A DNA stretch of 64,000 bases from Cystobasidium ongulense (taxonomy: Eukaryota; Basidiomycota; Cystobasidiomycetes; Cystobasidiales; Cystobasidiaceae): contig BQUP01000005.1 in the NCBI GenBank assembly GCA_022835595.1, positions 1,421,501-1,485,500 of the forward strand, read 5' to 3'. The notes under the pieces are model-generated. The model saw only the letters and a program-made list of their open reading frames with translations. It was not told where the DNA came from and did no database searches. This document shows positions 24,559-40,376 of the stretch, one piece after another. Numbering within the stretch: the first letter of the stretch is position 1; the number at the start of each line of letters is the position of its first letter. Both the position numbers and the translations under genes were made by a program.

Positions 24559-26074
24559 ATGGCTGATGATGCAGTAATAGCGGCTGCTGGTGTCGGTGGA
24601 TGGATCGTCTACGCTGAGAATGAGAAGAATGCATCCAGCTTCGAAGGTGGGTTGCTAGGTATCCTGCCAGCAAGTATGTGTTGAATCTCAAATGTGGAAC
24701 GGCACCACAGATAGCCTTCAGAAGTACCTCCCCACGAAGACCACGCTTCAAGATGTCGGCTGGATCTTGTAAGGCTGCCACTGGCATGTGCTATGTGACT
24801 TCCAGTGGACGTGCACTGATTCACGAGAACTCGCCTATTAAACGTGCAGAGTGCAAGCTGCCGGCTGCCCGAAGTGTTCCAGACTCGAAAACTATGCCAG
24901 GACAGGATCAGAATACGACGTCAAGACTGAAAACCTGGCAAGAAAGCTGGCTGCAGAGCTGGCGGGTAAAGCTGTCGCAAACCAAAACAACCCCAAGGTC
25001 CTTGTCATCAATGGAAGAGGTGCAGGATGGGCACGGCCCAGTACGCCGAACCCCATACACCACTCACTAATGTAGATACATAACCTGCTACACCTGTTCT
25101 TCACCTCTCTCTCCGCTAACCCTGACGACAGCCAAGAAGATCCTGCAGATGCCAGAGCACGAGACAGCTAAAAACAGGCTCAGGGCTTTAGCCATCGAGT
25201 CAAGTCTCATATCAGGAAGATGGATGCTGTATCCCAAGCCCGAAGATGCTGACGCACTCTGGTGCAAGATCGCGACAGCTATAATACACAAAGATGGTGC
25301 TTTGCGAGGAAAGGCTCACTCTGCCAAGGTGTCAGTCAATGTTCCGGAAAAGGATGAAGTAAGTCAACTGTCAGGCACTTCATGATTGGAGCCCGTAAGC
25401 TGATGCACATTTACTAGAACTTTGCAGCCCACACGATATGTGTGTATGTTGGTAAGTCCAAAACCCCTGAAACTTGCTCGCATGCGGTGTAGCTCAACGT
25501 TCTCACGATTACAGAGGACAGCTGGGACCTCGATAAAGTCGGTGTCGTATTTGAGATCCTCGCCAAAAAGATAGGCTTTATTCCTGTAAGCAAATATCTG
25601 GCAAGTCAGACAGCTGAAGCATAGCTCACTTTTCCTGCACGTCGTTCAAGGGAGAATTCAAAGGTGAATGAATATGAAGTGTTCATAAAGGTCTCTCCAG
25701 TACAGTCTAACGCGTACCTTAACAGCCGATATCTACAGCTGTGCTGGTATTACGCAAAGACACGCTTCGCAACTGCGTTCGTAAGCTTAGCAATGGCATC
25801 TTACAACACGCTTTATTTCCGCTGATCCGCAAATACTAGGTCGCTGTATGTTAAGAGTGATTTCATGAGTAAAGCCGAGATGGATGAGATTATTAAACGC
25901 AACAAATCTCCTGCGGGGAATGAAGTCAACAAGAAAGCCGTTATCGAAAGAAAAATCCCCGCTAAAGATACTAGGGCTGCGCCCGCTCTGGTCAGAAAAA
26001 TTGCTAGAGGAACCGGTTTCGTCGACTGGGATAGCGACGAGGAGAAGCCGGAGGCAAAGAAAATCAAATGTTGA
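24559..26074 (+). CDS. DUF1917 (UPF0696, eIF4E-like fold) protein, copy 2, 323 aa
   Basis: Nine exons: 24559-24646, 24711-24768, 24850-25040, 25132-25358, 25418-25451, 25515-25585, 25651-25663, 25726-25780 and 25840-26074. Exons 2, 4, 5, 6, 7 and 8 have exactly the same lengths as in the upstream copy (58, 227, 34, 71, 13 and 55 bases), so this is a tandem duplicate. The domain reads GRWMLYPKPEDADALWCKI, RGKAHSAKVSV, AHTICVYVEDSWDLDKVG and FKADIYSCAG. Compared with copy 1 the N-terminus is shorter, CxxC-like cysteines appear (AAGCPKCSRL), and the C-terminal extension is longer and less acidic. Only 291 bases separate the copies, so each probably has its own promoter. The amino-acid sequences have diverged widely, so the duplication is not recent. 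Confidence 0.85.
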
Positions 26075-26405
26075 GAAGGCATTACATCAATTGAAGGATC
26101 TGAAAGACACATTGTGGTATCCTCAATAGCGCAGTTACAGGTTTCACATAGGATTCAGTGGCTATACTTTCTAGATGTGGGCATTAGTGGCGAATTATTC
26201 GTTGTCGGATTATATGCAAGTGGTTTGAGGCTGGTCTGCTATTGTAATGCAACACATTTATTTCTTCAACTCGTAAGCAATGCAACAATAGTATGCTGCT
26301 TCGAGATCTCTTATGGGGAAGAACGATACCTGATCCTTGCCTGGAGTGACGCGGTGTGGCTTTCCTTCTGCCCATCCAACACAGTACTGCATTGCGTCAA
26401 GAACG
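26075..26405. other. intergenic
   Basis: This is the upstream region of the Jac1 gene. Nothing else is supported. Confidence 0.4.
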
Positions 26406-27364
26406 ATGGCGGCACAATCCTCATCGAGCAGTGTTATCAGACAACTATGCTCGGCTGGAAGAAGACTGCGGCAACGGCCGATGGCAGCTCATCCTCAAGT
26501 TTCCAGCTTCCGAAGAAGCATTCATAGTCAAGTGACGAAGAAGACCTTCCCATCGATATCGTCACCGACAACCTATAGCAGGGAGAGAAGCATTCCAGCA
26601 GCAATGAAATATACACATACGCCTAGTGCCTCATCGAGAAGGTCCTACTCTGAGCAAGCTCGCTCCGTGGCTTGCCCGACCTGTTCGGTTCCACTTCCAG
26701 TCTCACCGAGGGAACAGATGCTGTCGCACTGTCCAGCTTGCAACGCTTTTCTACCGCCAGCAGACTCTATAGACTACTTTGAGCTCTTCTCTCTGCCTAG
26801 GCAGTTCAGCCTTGACAAGAGCCTCCTCAAGCGCAAGTTCTTGCAGTGGCAAGGATTGGTACATCCTGATAGACTACCTCAAGCTCAAGACAGCCAGGCC
26901 CGGCGACAGCAGGAAGATTGGGCGAACATGTGGTCTGCAGTCGTCAATGAAGGCTACAAGACTTTAGGCGACGATAGACTGCGAGGAGAGTACATCCTGG
27001 AACAGAAAGGTGTAGCGATCAGCGAGGAGGACAAGATGGACGATGCCGAGCTCTTGATGGAAATTATGGAAGTCCGAGAATCCCTGGAAGATGCGCACAC
27101 ACAAGAAGAAGTTGATGAGATACGGGAAAGCAATGCTGGTATGTCGGCACATTCCTTACTTTCCAAGCGACTTAGCCATCGTACTGATTGTTCGCCACAG
27201 ACAATGCGAAGCAAACACTAGCCAGACTCGAAAGCTTGCTTAGTTTGGAGCAGGTAGACCCAGTAGAGGCAAAGAATCTGCTGATAAGATTGAGGTATAT
27301 GAACAATGTTGAGGGAGTGTGCAAGGAATGGCAACCAGGGAAGCAGATCGTTCTGCAGCACTAG
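26406..27364 (+). CDS. jac1: mitochondrial J-domain co-chaperone Jac1/HscB, 298 aa
   Basis: Two exons: 26406-27138 and 27201-27364. The N-terminal ~85 residues are Ser/Arg-rich and lack acidic residues at first, as expected for a mitochondrial presequence. A zinc-type pair follows: CPTC at 90-93 and CPAC at 109-112. The J-domain then starts DYFELFSLPRQF, with the HPD motif at 153-155, and the HscB C-terminal helical domain follows (DDRLRGEYILEQKGVAI, LLMEIMEVRESLEDA). Jac1 brings the scaffold Isu to the Hsp70 Ssq1 and stimulates its ATPase during iron-sulphur cluster transfer. The ATG at 26406 is preferred to upstream non-ATG codons. The CxxC pair is like human HSCB and absent from S. cerevisiae Jac1. 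Confidence 0.92.
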
Positions 27365-27622
27365 ACGTTTTTGGAGGCAGTCCTCTAGGATCACTTTATG
27401 TAATCAACTAGCATACGATGGCAACTGGCAACTGATATGTAGCAATGAAAGCATGTCTCAAGCTTGCGGTATGGATTTTGCAGGTCCATAATAATATTGA
27501 CGTTGCCGCGATCACCACTTGTCGTGGAAATGGCAGTATCAGAAACGACCTTTTGACAGCATCAACAACCGATATCCACCAACACAGCACAGGCATCGTC
27601 TCGTTGTCTGTCTGCGGCCACG

Positions 27623-32048
<4,426 letters not shown>

Positions 32049-32352
32049 ATATGGGCCTCTTGATGTCAGATCGGAAGATCAGGAAGTATATGCAGATTAC
32101 CGTAAATGCTTGTGTTATTGTGCTTAATTAGTCGTGTTGTCACTTATAGCAGTAACTAGTAGGGTGTCGTTAATGAATTTCAGGCTTCAAGCTTTATACA
32201 TCAAGCAGTAGTGCGACACGCGCACACAGTAAGAGGGTTCACTAAGGATTCTGTCGGTTCGAGGCATCATCACTTTGTATTTTGAGATGCCTTGATGCCA
32301 GCTTTTTTGGGCTGGGCGGTCTGCTCTGCACGGACAAGACCCATCAATCGCG
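32049..32352. other. intergenic
   Basis: The 3' region of Prp16 and the upstream region of the Bos1 gene. No gene is seen. Confidence 0.4.
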
Positions 32353-33622
32353 ATGAACGCGCTGTACACGCACGCTCTACGGCAGACGCAGAGCATAACA
32401 GCAGACCTAGCTCTTCTTGAAGGTTCCATATCGCGCTCGAGCGAGGCGAGCGGGAGCACTTCGTCGCCTTACGGCTATGGCAATCCATCCCCGTCGCTGC
32501 AAGGCAATGGCGTCGACACGGCTGGACTGAATGGACAGATTGTAGCGTCTCTCGCTGCGCTGCAGAGGACTGTGGAGGACTACGAGGGAATGGCAAAGAG
32601 GGAGTTGGTGGAAGCTAGCAAGGGAAAAGCGCAAACGTGAGTGAGGATTGTCTGGTTGTTGATGGTGCAGCCATGCACGGCGAGTGGCAGCAGCAGCAGG
32701 GTGGTACAGCAAGCACGAGGACAGCAATAAGCAGAGAGGATACATGCTTCAGTTCATCGTGCCTGCGTACCTCACTCTGTGCCTTCCGTAGTCGTCAATT
32801 GTATCTGACATCAATGCTGCCTGCCACCTCTACACCATCTATGTATTCACCAGCCGGATCGACAGGATAAAGAACGACTACAAAGAGCTGAGAAGTCAGT
32901 ATGATAGCTTGAAGCAGAAGCAGACAGCGCAGGTAGGCACTATTATACAAGTCGGCGTTGCTATATGAATTCTAACCCCGTATTCATTATCGCATCTCAG
33001 CGGCAAGAAGCAGACCGTGCATCACTTTTATCTACCAGCATAGCGCCAGGCGCAGGAGGAGGAGCAATGCAGCAACGACGAGTAGCACCACAGTCGCCAT
33101 CATTAGGAGGGAATGAATCGCCATTTTCATATTCACAAAGGACCACGCCTGAACCTAGTTCTACAAGAGGATACTTGAGCACTGGTGGTGGAAGTAGTGG
33201 CAATTCGCTTCCTTCCTCTTCAAACTATAATAGAGCTTCTACGAGGAATCTATATACGCCTAGGACGAATGCTGCTCTTGATGAGAATTCGTTCATCAAT
33301 GATACGGGGAACCAGCTTGATGCGTTTATTGCGCAAGGACAGGCAATACTTGGCAACCTGGGCAACCAGCGAGACATCTTGAAAAGTGGGTTATGATGGC
33401 GAAGCGTGATGTACTACATTCTCACACCACATGGGCTGACCTTGGTGTTCTCTATCTGCAGGCACACAGCGGCGGCTTCTTTCAGCTGCGAATACGCTCG
33501 GCCTGTCACGTGAAGTTATCGGCTTTATAGAGCGAAGAGGGAGAGGCGACATGGCAGTCTTTCTTGTTGGATCAGTGGTGACATTGATCTCGTTTATAAT
33601 GATCATTCGGTACTTGGGATAG
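32353..33622 (+). CDS. bos1: Golgi v/Qb-SNARE Bos1 (membrin, GOSR2), 302 aa
   Basis: Four exons: 32353-32636, 32854-32932, 33001-33385 and 33462-33622. The protein starts MNALYTHALRQTQSI, has a Habc-like helical region with RIDRIKNDYKELRSQYD, and a Ser/Gly-rich linker of ~100 residues. The SNARE motif follows (FIAQGQAILGNLGNQRDILK, then QRRLLSAANTLGLSREVI), with a single C-terminal anchor (MAVFLVGSVVTLISFIMII) and RYLG at the end. Bos1 acts in ER-to-Golgi vesicle fusion with Bet1, Sec22 and Sed5. The first intron is 217 bases, the longest I infer in this stretch, and could hide another small exon. The linker is longer than in yeast Bos1 (244 residues). Confidence 0.9.
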
Positions 33623-35907
33623 GGTCATGAATTAGAACGCTTCTTCGTAGCAGTCGAGCAGCAAACGAGACCGTTCCTCCATTTGCCGGGCTTGTAGTTC
33701 TATTCCCCGTTACTTACCCTCCCGCTCGTATTAATACTTGCAGTTAATCAGCAGTAGTGTAGAGTCGTAGAAGTATATATCAATGTAGTTCTCATCTAAT
33801 GATCACATGCGCTCTTCGGACATGGATGGCCGAAGAGCCATCACGTCTTCGGAGACTTTAAGAGTAAAGAGCGGACTGGATGCTGGCAATCCCGCTGCCT
33901 GATGTGAAGCTCTCCTCTCTGCTCTGCTCTCTCATGACTGCATGCATGCATCGCAAGCCTCTTTCCATCTCATTCATATCGCTGCGCCTGCTTGGACATG
34001 TCCGCCGTATCGCAGCAAACGCCGCCGACTCCTGGCCCGCTGCTGCTGCGCGGATACAGCGCTGTGAGGGCTGCAGAGAGATAGCATGACGATGGCGGTC
34101 CGAAGAACTGGTCAGGAATGGTCCTCTGCGAGCTTCACCTCGATATCTGCACGCCATAGCCATGCAGCTGCGACAGAGGCCTCACGATCACCCTTCCAGA
34201 GGCGCAAGACGCATATTATCGCATCAAGTGTACGCACGCCTGTAGCCGCGTATGGATGTCTGTCCCTGACAATGGCGTATCGTCGAGCACACAGGTGCAT
34301 GCTCTCCATTCCTTTGCGATGGAATTGCCTATCAAAGCGGACACCCTGAAACTCGCAGAGCGTGTTCAGTGCCAAAGAAGCCGATATCTGCATGGAGGAC
34401 TGGATGCCCAATACGTGGATACTGCATTACCACAGATACCACTGACAACGTCGGATGTACAGCAACTCGTTTCTCGACGCGACTCGTGGATGCTGGAGGC
34501 TTATCCAAACTACCATGGCATCATCAAGCCGCACACCTAATCTTCAAAGCATATGAAACATAACAAACTTCATCTGTTACTAGTTCACAAGAGGAAAAGA
34601 GATACTGCCTTTACACGTTCATCCGATGACCTTCGAATTTTACCTGGATTCAGGTGCCAACCGCCACATGGCCCTTAGCTGGGTCTTAGCACACGAATGG
34701 TTCAAGGACAAAAGCTGCACACAGCCTGGTGTCTCGAAAGCTCCAATGTGCACGACTTTGCCTATCAGGCGTACTGTGCTTCCGATGGTAACGGTACCCG
34801 AGTGGCCCTCCGAAACAGCGCCAAGTTTGGCTCTTCCACGCAGTAATGCAGCCTCGACGATCCATTCTCTCTATGCAGTCCTGGATTTTACTCGAATGAG
34901 AGCGGCCAGAAGGCTGCGGTGGTGGTAGAAACAAGATACCTGAGAACCTCCGCTTCACAAATCACGTGCATGAAGAATGTCGGCTTTTGAAGATCTTGTT
35001 TCGAGTCACCGCTCTACTGTTATAGCATCAGGGCCCGGCAAAAGTAGGAGTATCATACAGTACGACCGCTGCTCGATGTGCATGTTTACACCTCGACTAG
35101 ACCAAATCAGCGCTCTTAAATTTTGAGGCTACCCTTAAGCTTGATCGGCCTCGTTGCACGTGGACTCGTCGTGGAGATCTTTGCATCAAGATAGAAAGGC
35201 TACGACAGGTATAGGTAGGATTGGCATGAAGTCGCCAGAGTCGGAAAGCTAGCGAGCTGTTCAGTACAGCACAGCATCGTACGAACACGTTGGGCAAGTG
35301 AAAGGGCACAACGCCGGCAGCTGCAGGGCTATACCATCCCACTGCATCGCCTGCGAGCGAAGCGCGTGCTCGCAAGTTCACAGCGGTGCAGCAAAGTGCA
35401 GCGACCTTGGTGTGCTGAGTCTACGCCCGCTCTCCTCTGCCTCAACCCATGCTAGCACGCACCTGCACATTCCACATTCCAGCTTCCTCGCTGTCGTTGT
35501 CCATCACTTATTATTCCTGTCAATCTCGGATTATCCTTCAAGAAACCCCGATCACGCGCTTCCAGGTCAAAAGTAAAAAGTACCACATCAGTCGATCCTC
35601 GCGAGTTGCTCATCAAGCTGCTACTGCACCGCACTCCTGCTCAGAGCTGGCGGGCTTGCGGTGTCGCTCAGAAACAGGTCGAGTCACTCTGCACGTGTAA
35701 GCAGTCGAAATACCGCCGACGGCAACCGGTCCGCCGACTAGAGCCGAAGCGTGACGAATAACTTTTATCGATAATCAACCTGACTGAATTGTGTTTCTTC
35801 TCCTTCCACGCACTCCATCGCCTTGCAAATCGTCTGCAATGCCAGTCTTGTGGTCCAGTAAAGAGAGCTAGCTGGATTTCCTATTCCCCTGAACCCAGCT
35901 TGTGTGA
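33623..35907. other. 2.3-kb region without an assignable gene; coding-like fragments
   Basis: No frame here is both ATG-initiated and recognisable. Two + strand stretches have a coding-like look: about 34160-34540 (containing GGLDAQYVDTALPQIPL and ending with HGIIKPHT) and about 34684-34845 (AWCLESSNVHDFAYQAYC followed by an Asn/Gly-rich segment). They lie in different frames and I could not connect them confidently. They may be exons of an unknown gene, a decayed gene, or chance. The last 400 bases are the upstream region of the next gene. Confidence 0.35.
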
Positions 35908-37452
35908 ATGAACGAGAATCAAGCATTTTTGGGAGACAACAGTCGACAGACCATACCTTCGGATGTCAACTATCCCTCGCATGACTCCACTCCGCGTCGA
36001 CTGCAAGCAAGACGAAGCACATCCAGCATGGCAACAGTCCAGTCTTACCCCTCAAGCTCCAACACCTTTCCCCGCCTCCCGAGCACTTACAATCCCTACT
36101 ACTTTCCGCCGTTTCCAGCCAGTCAATCTGTTTACTCTTCTTCGAGACAACATTCCTCTCAATCTGCTGCAGGAGGACATGCTATGCAAAGCAGTCGGTC
36201 CCTCGGCGGCATGACAAGCAGCGGGGCCAACCTTCCCTTCCCCATGCCCGACTATGATATGAACCATCTACAAAATCTAGCTCCACAAGCGTTGGCCCTT
36301 TCGCTAGGCGGATTCGGATCAGATCCCTCTACAGGATCTATCACACATATCCCTATTCCTGCGCCAAGCTACGCACCGAGTAGCTTCCAAGGTAGCAGCG
36401 AAGACACTCTGTGTGTATCTCCCCAGCTTATAATGGATCCGCTGGCAGGTCGCCATGACACAGGTAATCAAGTCGGCGCATCCACTAGCAGACGATCATC
36501 CGGACCCTCTTCTACATCGCTCAGCTTCCCCATGACGATACAGCGTCAGCCTAGCCAGTCACAGGCACCTCCATTCCCTGCTTCTTCTCCTTCCGGCCAA
36601 TATTCTGCGAACTCATCGCCTCTGGCGAATAGATATTTGGATGTCACGCTTTCACCAGCCTTAGAATTCCCCCTCAATTGGCGACTCCCTTCCTCCGCTC
36701 TGTCTCACCCAAATATCAGTACGGGGACCCGCCCTTCTTCTTCTGCCTCAACACTTTCGCAACGCGGGAGTTTCTCTGGTCTTCCGACCCAGTCTAGCTA
36801 CGACGCCAACATGAATCTTGGCGCAGTCCAATTGTTCAGCTCTGAACATTCTAACTCGACTGTATTACCCAGCAACATGAGCACGATCAATACTGCATAC
36901 ATACCAGATAGTGGCTACAACACGCAGGGCAGACCATCTCCTTTGATAGGACATGCACATCATCCTTCTTCAGGCACGAGTACATTCCGCTATTCGGGAT
37001 ACGAACCAGGAGCAACGTTTCCTCCTCCGAGTGGATCTGGATATGAGAGAACTATATACAATTCTACCAGGACTTCGAGTAATACGCGCCCATCCTCTGA
37101 ACCAGTGTCAGGTAATGCACCTACAAACAGGGCACCAGTTGCTCCCACCTTCCACCACACTGCCTACCCGAGCGATGCCTCCTTGTTAGCTGCACGTAGC
37201 TTTCCGAATCCAGAGCGTGGCAAAGTCAGGAATTACCCGCCTCCTCGTCGCAGTTCTTACAACGGTCTAGCTTCAGCAAGCTACCCTGCGAATCATGCTC
37301 AATCGAACGGCCCATCGAGTGGCCTGGTTTCTACGAACAATCCCAATTCGCGCCCATATCGCACCAGAACGCGGCAGAATATGCAGGGATTAGTACATAG
37401 TGATCATGTAGATCAAGGATTTCCAGGCGAGTGGGGAGGCGCTTTCAGATAA
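35908..37452 (+). CDS. unrecognised Ser/Pro/Tyr-rich protein, 514 aa
   Basis: A single exon starts at an ATG at 35908 (MNENQAFLGDNSRQTIPSD). The whole protein is low complexity, rich in Ser, Pro, Tyr, Asn and Gly, and poor in Lys except near the end. An Arg-rich segment follows residue 430 (PPPRRSSYNG, RPYRTRTRQN). No domain, membrane helix or coiled coil is visible. A segment with better order is LDVTLSPALEFPLNWRLPSS at about 247-266. The length of the uninterrupted frame and its codon use support a real gene. Such proteins are often regulators or RNA-granule components, but nothing here proves this. Confidence 0.55.
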   Translation: MNENQAFLGDNSRQTIPSDVNYPSHDSTPRRLQARRSTSSMATVQSYPSSSNTFPRLPSTYNPYYFPPFPASQSVYSSSRQHSSQSAAGGHAMQSSRSLGGMTSSGANLPFPMPDYDMNHLQNLAPQALALSLGGFGSDPSTGSITHIPIPAPSYAPSSFQGSSEDTLCVSPQLIMDPLAGRHDTGNQVGASTSRRSSGPSSTSLSFPMTIQRQPSQSQAPPFPASSPSGQYSANSSPLANRYLDVTLSPALEFPLNWRLPSSALSHPNISTGTRPSSSASTLSQRGSFSGLPTQSSYDANMNLGAVQLFSSEHSNSTVLPSNMSTINTAYIPDSGYNTQGRPSPLIGHAHHPSSGTSTFRYSGYEPGATFPPPSGSGYERTIYNSTRTSSNTRPSSEPVSGNAPTNRAPVAPTFHHTAYPSDASLLAARSFPNPERGKVRNYPPPRRSSYNGLASASYPANHAQSNGPSSGLVSTNNPNSRPYRTRTRQNMQGLVHSDHVDQGFPGEWGGAFR

Positions 37453-37926
37453 CGCCTAGATATGTAAGGACTTCCTCTTGCGAAATTTTCTTATTCAGAG
37501 TCAGAGTAGCAAGCGCCTCTTCCGCAATCACCCTAGTTGAACCGCCGTACAAGCTTCGTTGCAGTCTGTAGTCAGTCCTTTTCGTAGCTAGTCTGTGTCT
37601 AATTCTCGTAGCAAGCAAACCAGCAATCAAGTTCGTCAGTCAATTTTACCAGCGCTCTGCTAAGATGAGCCAGATCATCACATGCATGTTTCTAGCGGCG
37701 CTTGGGAATATCAGCTTCCAATAAAAAACGCTTGTGAACCACTCTTTCGGCTCAAGCCATTCGAGATGTGTTGCAGAATTGGAGTATCCTATCATGTTAT
37801 GAGCAGTGGCGAATAATATTTCAACAGGATCCGGATACACACAGGAAACGACGTTACATTGCAAAAAGAACAATGGAATCCGACCCAATTTGCGCCATGC
37901 GTATGGTGAAGCTCGCTGTAGTGCGT
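37453..37926. other. 3' region between convergent genes
   Basis: The Ser-rich gene (+) and the cactin gene (-) converge here. Nothing else is supported. Confidence 0.4.
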
Positions 37927-40241
37927 TTACTTCCGGTAAAAGGCTCGCCTGTAGATGGAACAGTCAGTAGCTGCAAGGTATCTCGAAAGGGAAAGAGGAA
38001 TGGAACCCACTTGAAGTTGAAATGGAGTTGAAGCACCCCTCTATCAAAAGTGCTCTTGAATCCTTTCTTATGCGAATACTCCCACTCTTTGTTGACTATG
38101 CGGAAGGCAAGATCCTCATAAGGTGGTCCGATCTTGAACTGCAGGATGCAAGTATCTTGGTTGCCCGGTTCTCTGATGATCTTGTATGTGGGTGCTTTTG
38201 TAGGATCGACCAGATCAGGGCAGAAGATAGTGAAACGGTAAGCTTGCACGACCTTGGGAGGAGGATTGTCGATACTATGAGGCAAGGAGCGTGTTAGTCG
38301 GCGACTGACAGTAAGGGGTGAAATAGCGAGCAACGCACTCGTAATGTGTCTGATTGTATTTGTTCCATTCAAAGCCAGTAATGACCTTGTTGAAGTATCT
38401 TGGCTTTCGGGGACGATATTTGTCTTGCCAGCTATAGGTTTGACTGACATGCTCAGACTGAGCATTGAATATCTCTTCATCCTCATCCAAGCCTTTAGCA
38501 GCTTCAGCTTTGACAAGGGCGTCGGCACTGTCGACAGGTGCGTCGCCTTCAGCTGCCGGCGCCTTCTTCTTGGGTACGAAACGAGCCTGCGCGACGAGTC
38601 GCCGAGCAGCAATCTATTATGCGCATGCAACACGATTAGCAGAGAATGGATTACCCGGTAGACGACTAAACTCACCAATTTCCTTAGCTCTTCATCAGCA
38701 TCAAGGAGCTGTAGGTTTTGATCCTCCATAGGTACTTTAGACACGGCTTTGGGCGCCATAGCCGGCGACCATTCCTCACGCACAATAGTCTCCTCTGGCT
38801 CTGCATCAGTCGGCGTAGCGTTTGCGACCGCCGTAGCAGCAGCAAGATTTGCAGCGGCTTCCTCTTCAACTGTATCTGCGAGTTCCTTCTGCACTTGAGC
38901 AGCTTCGTCGCGTTGTCTGAGACGAAGGTGCTCGAGTCTGTTGCGGAGTACGACTTCGTGCATCGCTTTGAGTTTGGCTTTGGCCATCCAGACGGCAAGC
39001 TCTTTGAGTAGGCCTTCCCAATACTCGACATCGATGGGATCGCCGCTGCTTAGTTTGGCCCGCACCGAGTCTTGCAATTGACGAAGCTCTTCCAGCGACT
39101 TGCCGCGTAGAAGGTTGGTAACGTCGCTCTTAACCGACTCGTTGGCTCGGTTTTGCTCCAAGAAAGCTGCTCGTCCCATTGTACGTTCTGATCTGAGCGT
39201 CTCTAACGCAGCAGAGCAGACTACAATCATGGACTTCCAGAAGTCTAGATTGCTCTCACTCTTTTCTAGCGAAATGTACATTTCGATATCTTCAAAGAGC
39301 TCCTCCGTTTCTTCGAGTGTTAGGTTATCAAAGATGAGATAGGGCTCTTCAAGGTCAACATCCAACCCAATACCTTCATCCTCCTCGTCTTCGGCCTCTT
39401 CGCCTGGTATTCTAGGTTGACTCCATTTGAGATTGAGAGCTAGGAGATCGATAGGTTTGGCACGGCCTTCGCGTGTTCTGATAGCAGCACGACGCATAGC
39501 TTGTTCGAGGTGGAAGTCGTCTTCCTTTGCATGCCACGCTGCCATCTGCGCAGACTCTTGCATCCTAGCTGTTCGCGTTGCCTCCTCCTCTCGAAGTTGC
39601 ATTTCTGCCTCTCTGTCTGCACGCCGACGATTCAGGCGTTCAAGCTCCTCTTCGGCTTCAGCACGACGCTGAGCATCCTTCCTTGCTGCTTCTTCAGGTG
39701 TGAGACCTGCTTTCTTCTCCTTCTCGCGCTTCTTGCCCCATACAAAGGTGTCTGTAAGGTTGGCATCGTTGAATGGATTGTCGACTGCAGAGTATAGCGA
39801 TACTTCAGCCGCGGCGCGACGCTGCTCCTCCGCAGCGAGCAATGCAGCCTCGTCTGGAAAGACCTTCTTTGCTCTCTTGCGTGCTCTTCGCTCTTCAGAA
39901 GTCTCTCTGGAGAGGCAGCAAAGCCATGGGTTAGCAACTGCCACTCTATAACGCTGGGATGCTACACACCTTGCACTCCGCTTTTCCTTCTTTTCCCTCT
40001 TCCTGTGCCTCCGCTCCTCTTCGTCCTCCGAATCTGAATGCTTTCTTCTCTCCTTCCTGTCGCTGCGATGTCTGTCTTTGTCTCTACTGCTGCTTTCGTT
40101 TTCTCGACGCCGCCGCTCTCTGCGCTCATCATCGCTCGCTTCATCGCGATGCCTCGAGCTGCGATGCTCCCTGTGACGGTCATCGTCCCCTCTCCGTCTG
40201 TCCGAGTCTCGCTGTCTTGACCCGCTTTCTTCGCCGGCCAT
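37927..40241 (-). CDS. cactin: cactin, spliceosome-associated protein, 687 aa
   Basis: Five exons: 40241-39970, 39906-38676, 38613-38339, 38274-38011 and 37948-37927. The first ~95 residues are Arg/Asp/Ser-rich (RS-like). The cactin middle domain includes NPFNDANLTDTFVWGKK, YLIFDNLTLEETEELFEDI and YWEGLLKELAVWMAKAKL. The C-terminal cactin domain has YSWQDKYRPRKPRYFNKV, GFEWNKYNQTHYDIDNPPPK, PTYKIIREPGNQDTCILQF and GPPYEDLAFRIVNKEWEYS, ending HFNFKRAFYRK. This is the most conserved part of the family. Cactin binds the splicing machinery and is needed for accurate splicing and, in S. pombe, telomere maintenance. The first intron is 63 bases with no in-frame stop, so retention would add 21 residues. 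The start at 40241 is the first ATG in frame. Confidence 0.96.
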
Positions 40242-40376
40242 CTTGTCGTCCTTCAACTTCGAGTTGGTTGCTTTCGAAGAGAGCCGTCGCTTCTCTCTTC
40301 GGCGTCAATCAACGACAAAACAATTCGAAAGCTTACTTTCTGTTCCAAACCTAGCTACTAGTCAGATCAGAGCACC
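40242..40376. promoter_or_regulatory. 135-base shared upstream region, cactin / RF1-like hydrolase
   Basis: The two genes diverge from this very short gap, so their promoters must overlap or be shared. It is CT-rich toward the + strand gene. No specific motif is assigned. Confidence 0.55.

Noticed and set aside
32239-32262. GGTTCGAGGC, resembling a tRNA B box
   Set aside because: No A box, acceptor stem or cloverleaf could be formed around it.
34626-34928. A short peptide resembling the Asp-Ser-Gly-Ala...His-Met protease signature of Copia-type LTR elements
   Set aside because: The likeness covers about a dozen residues only. No integrase, reverse transcriptase, long terminal repeats or other part of such an element is seen nearby, so it is most likely chance.
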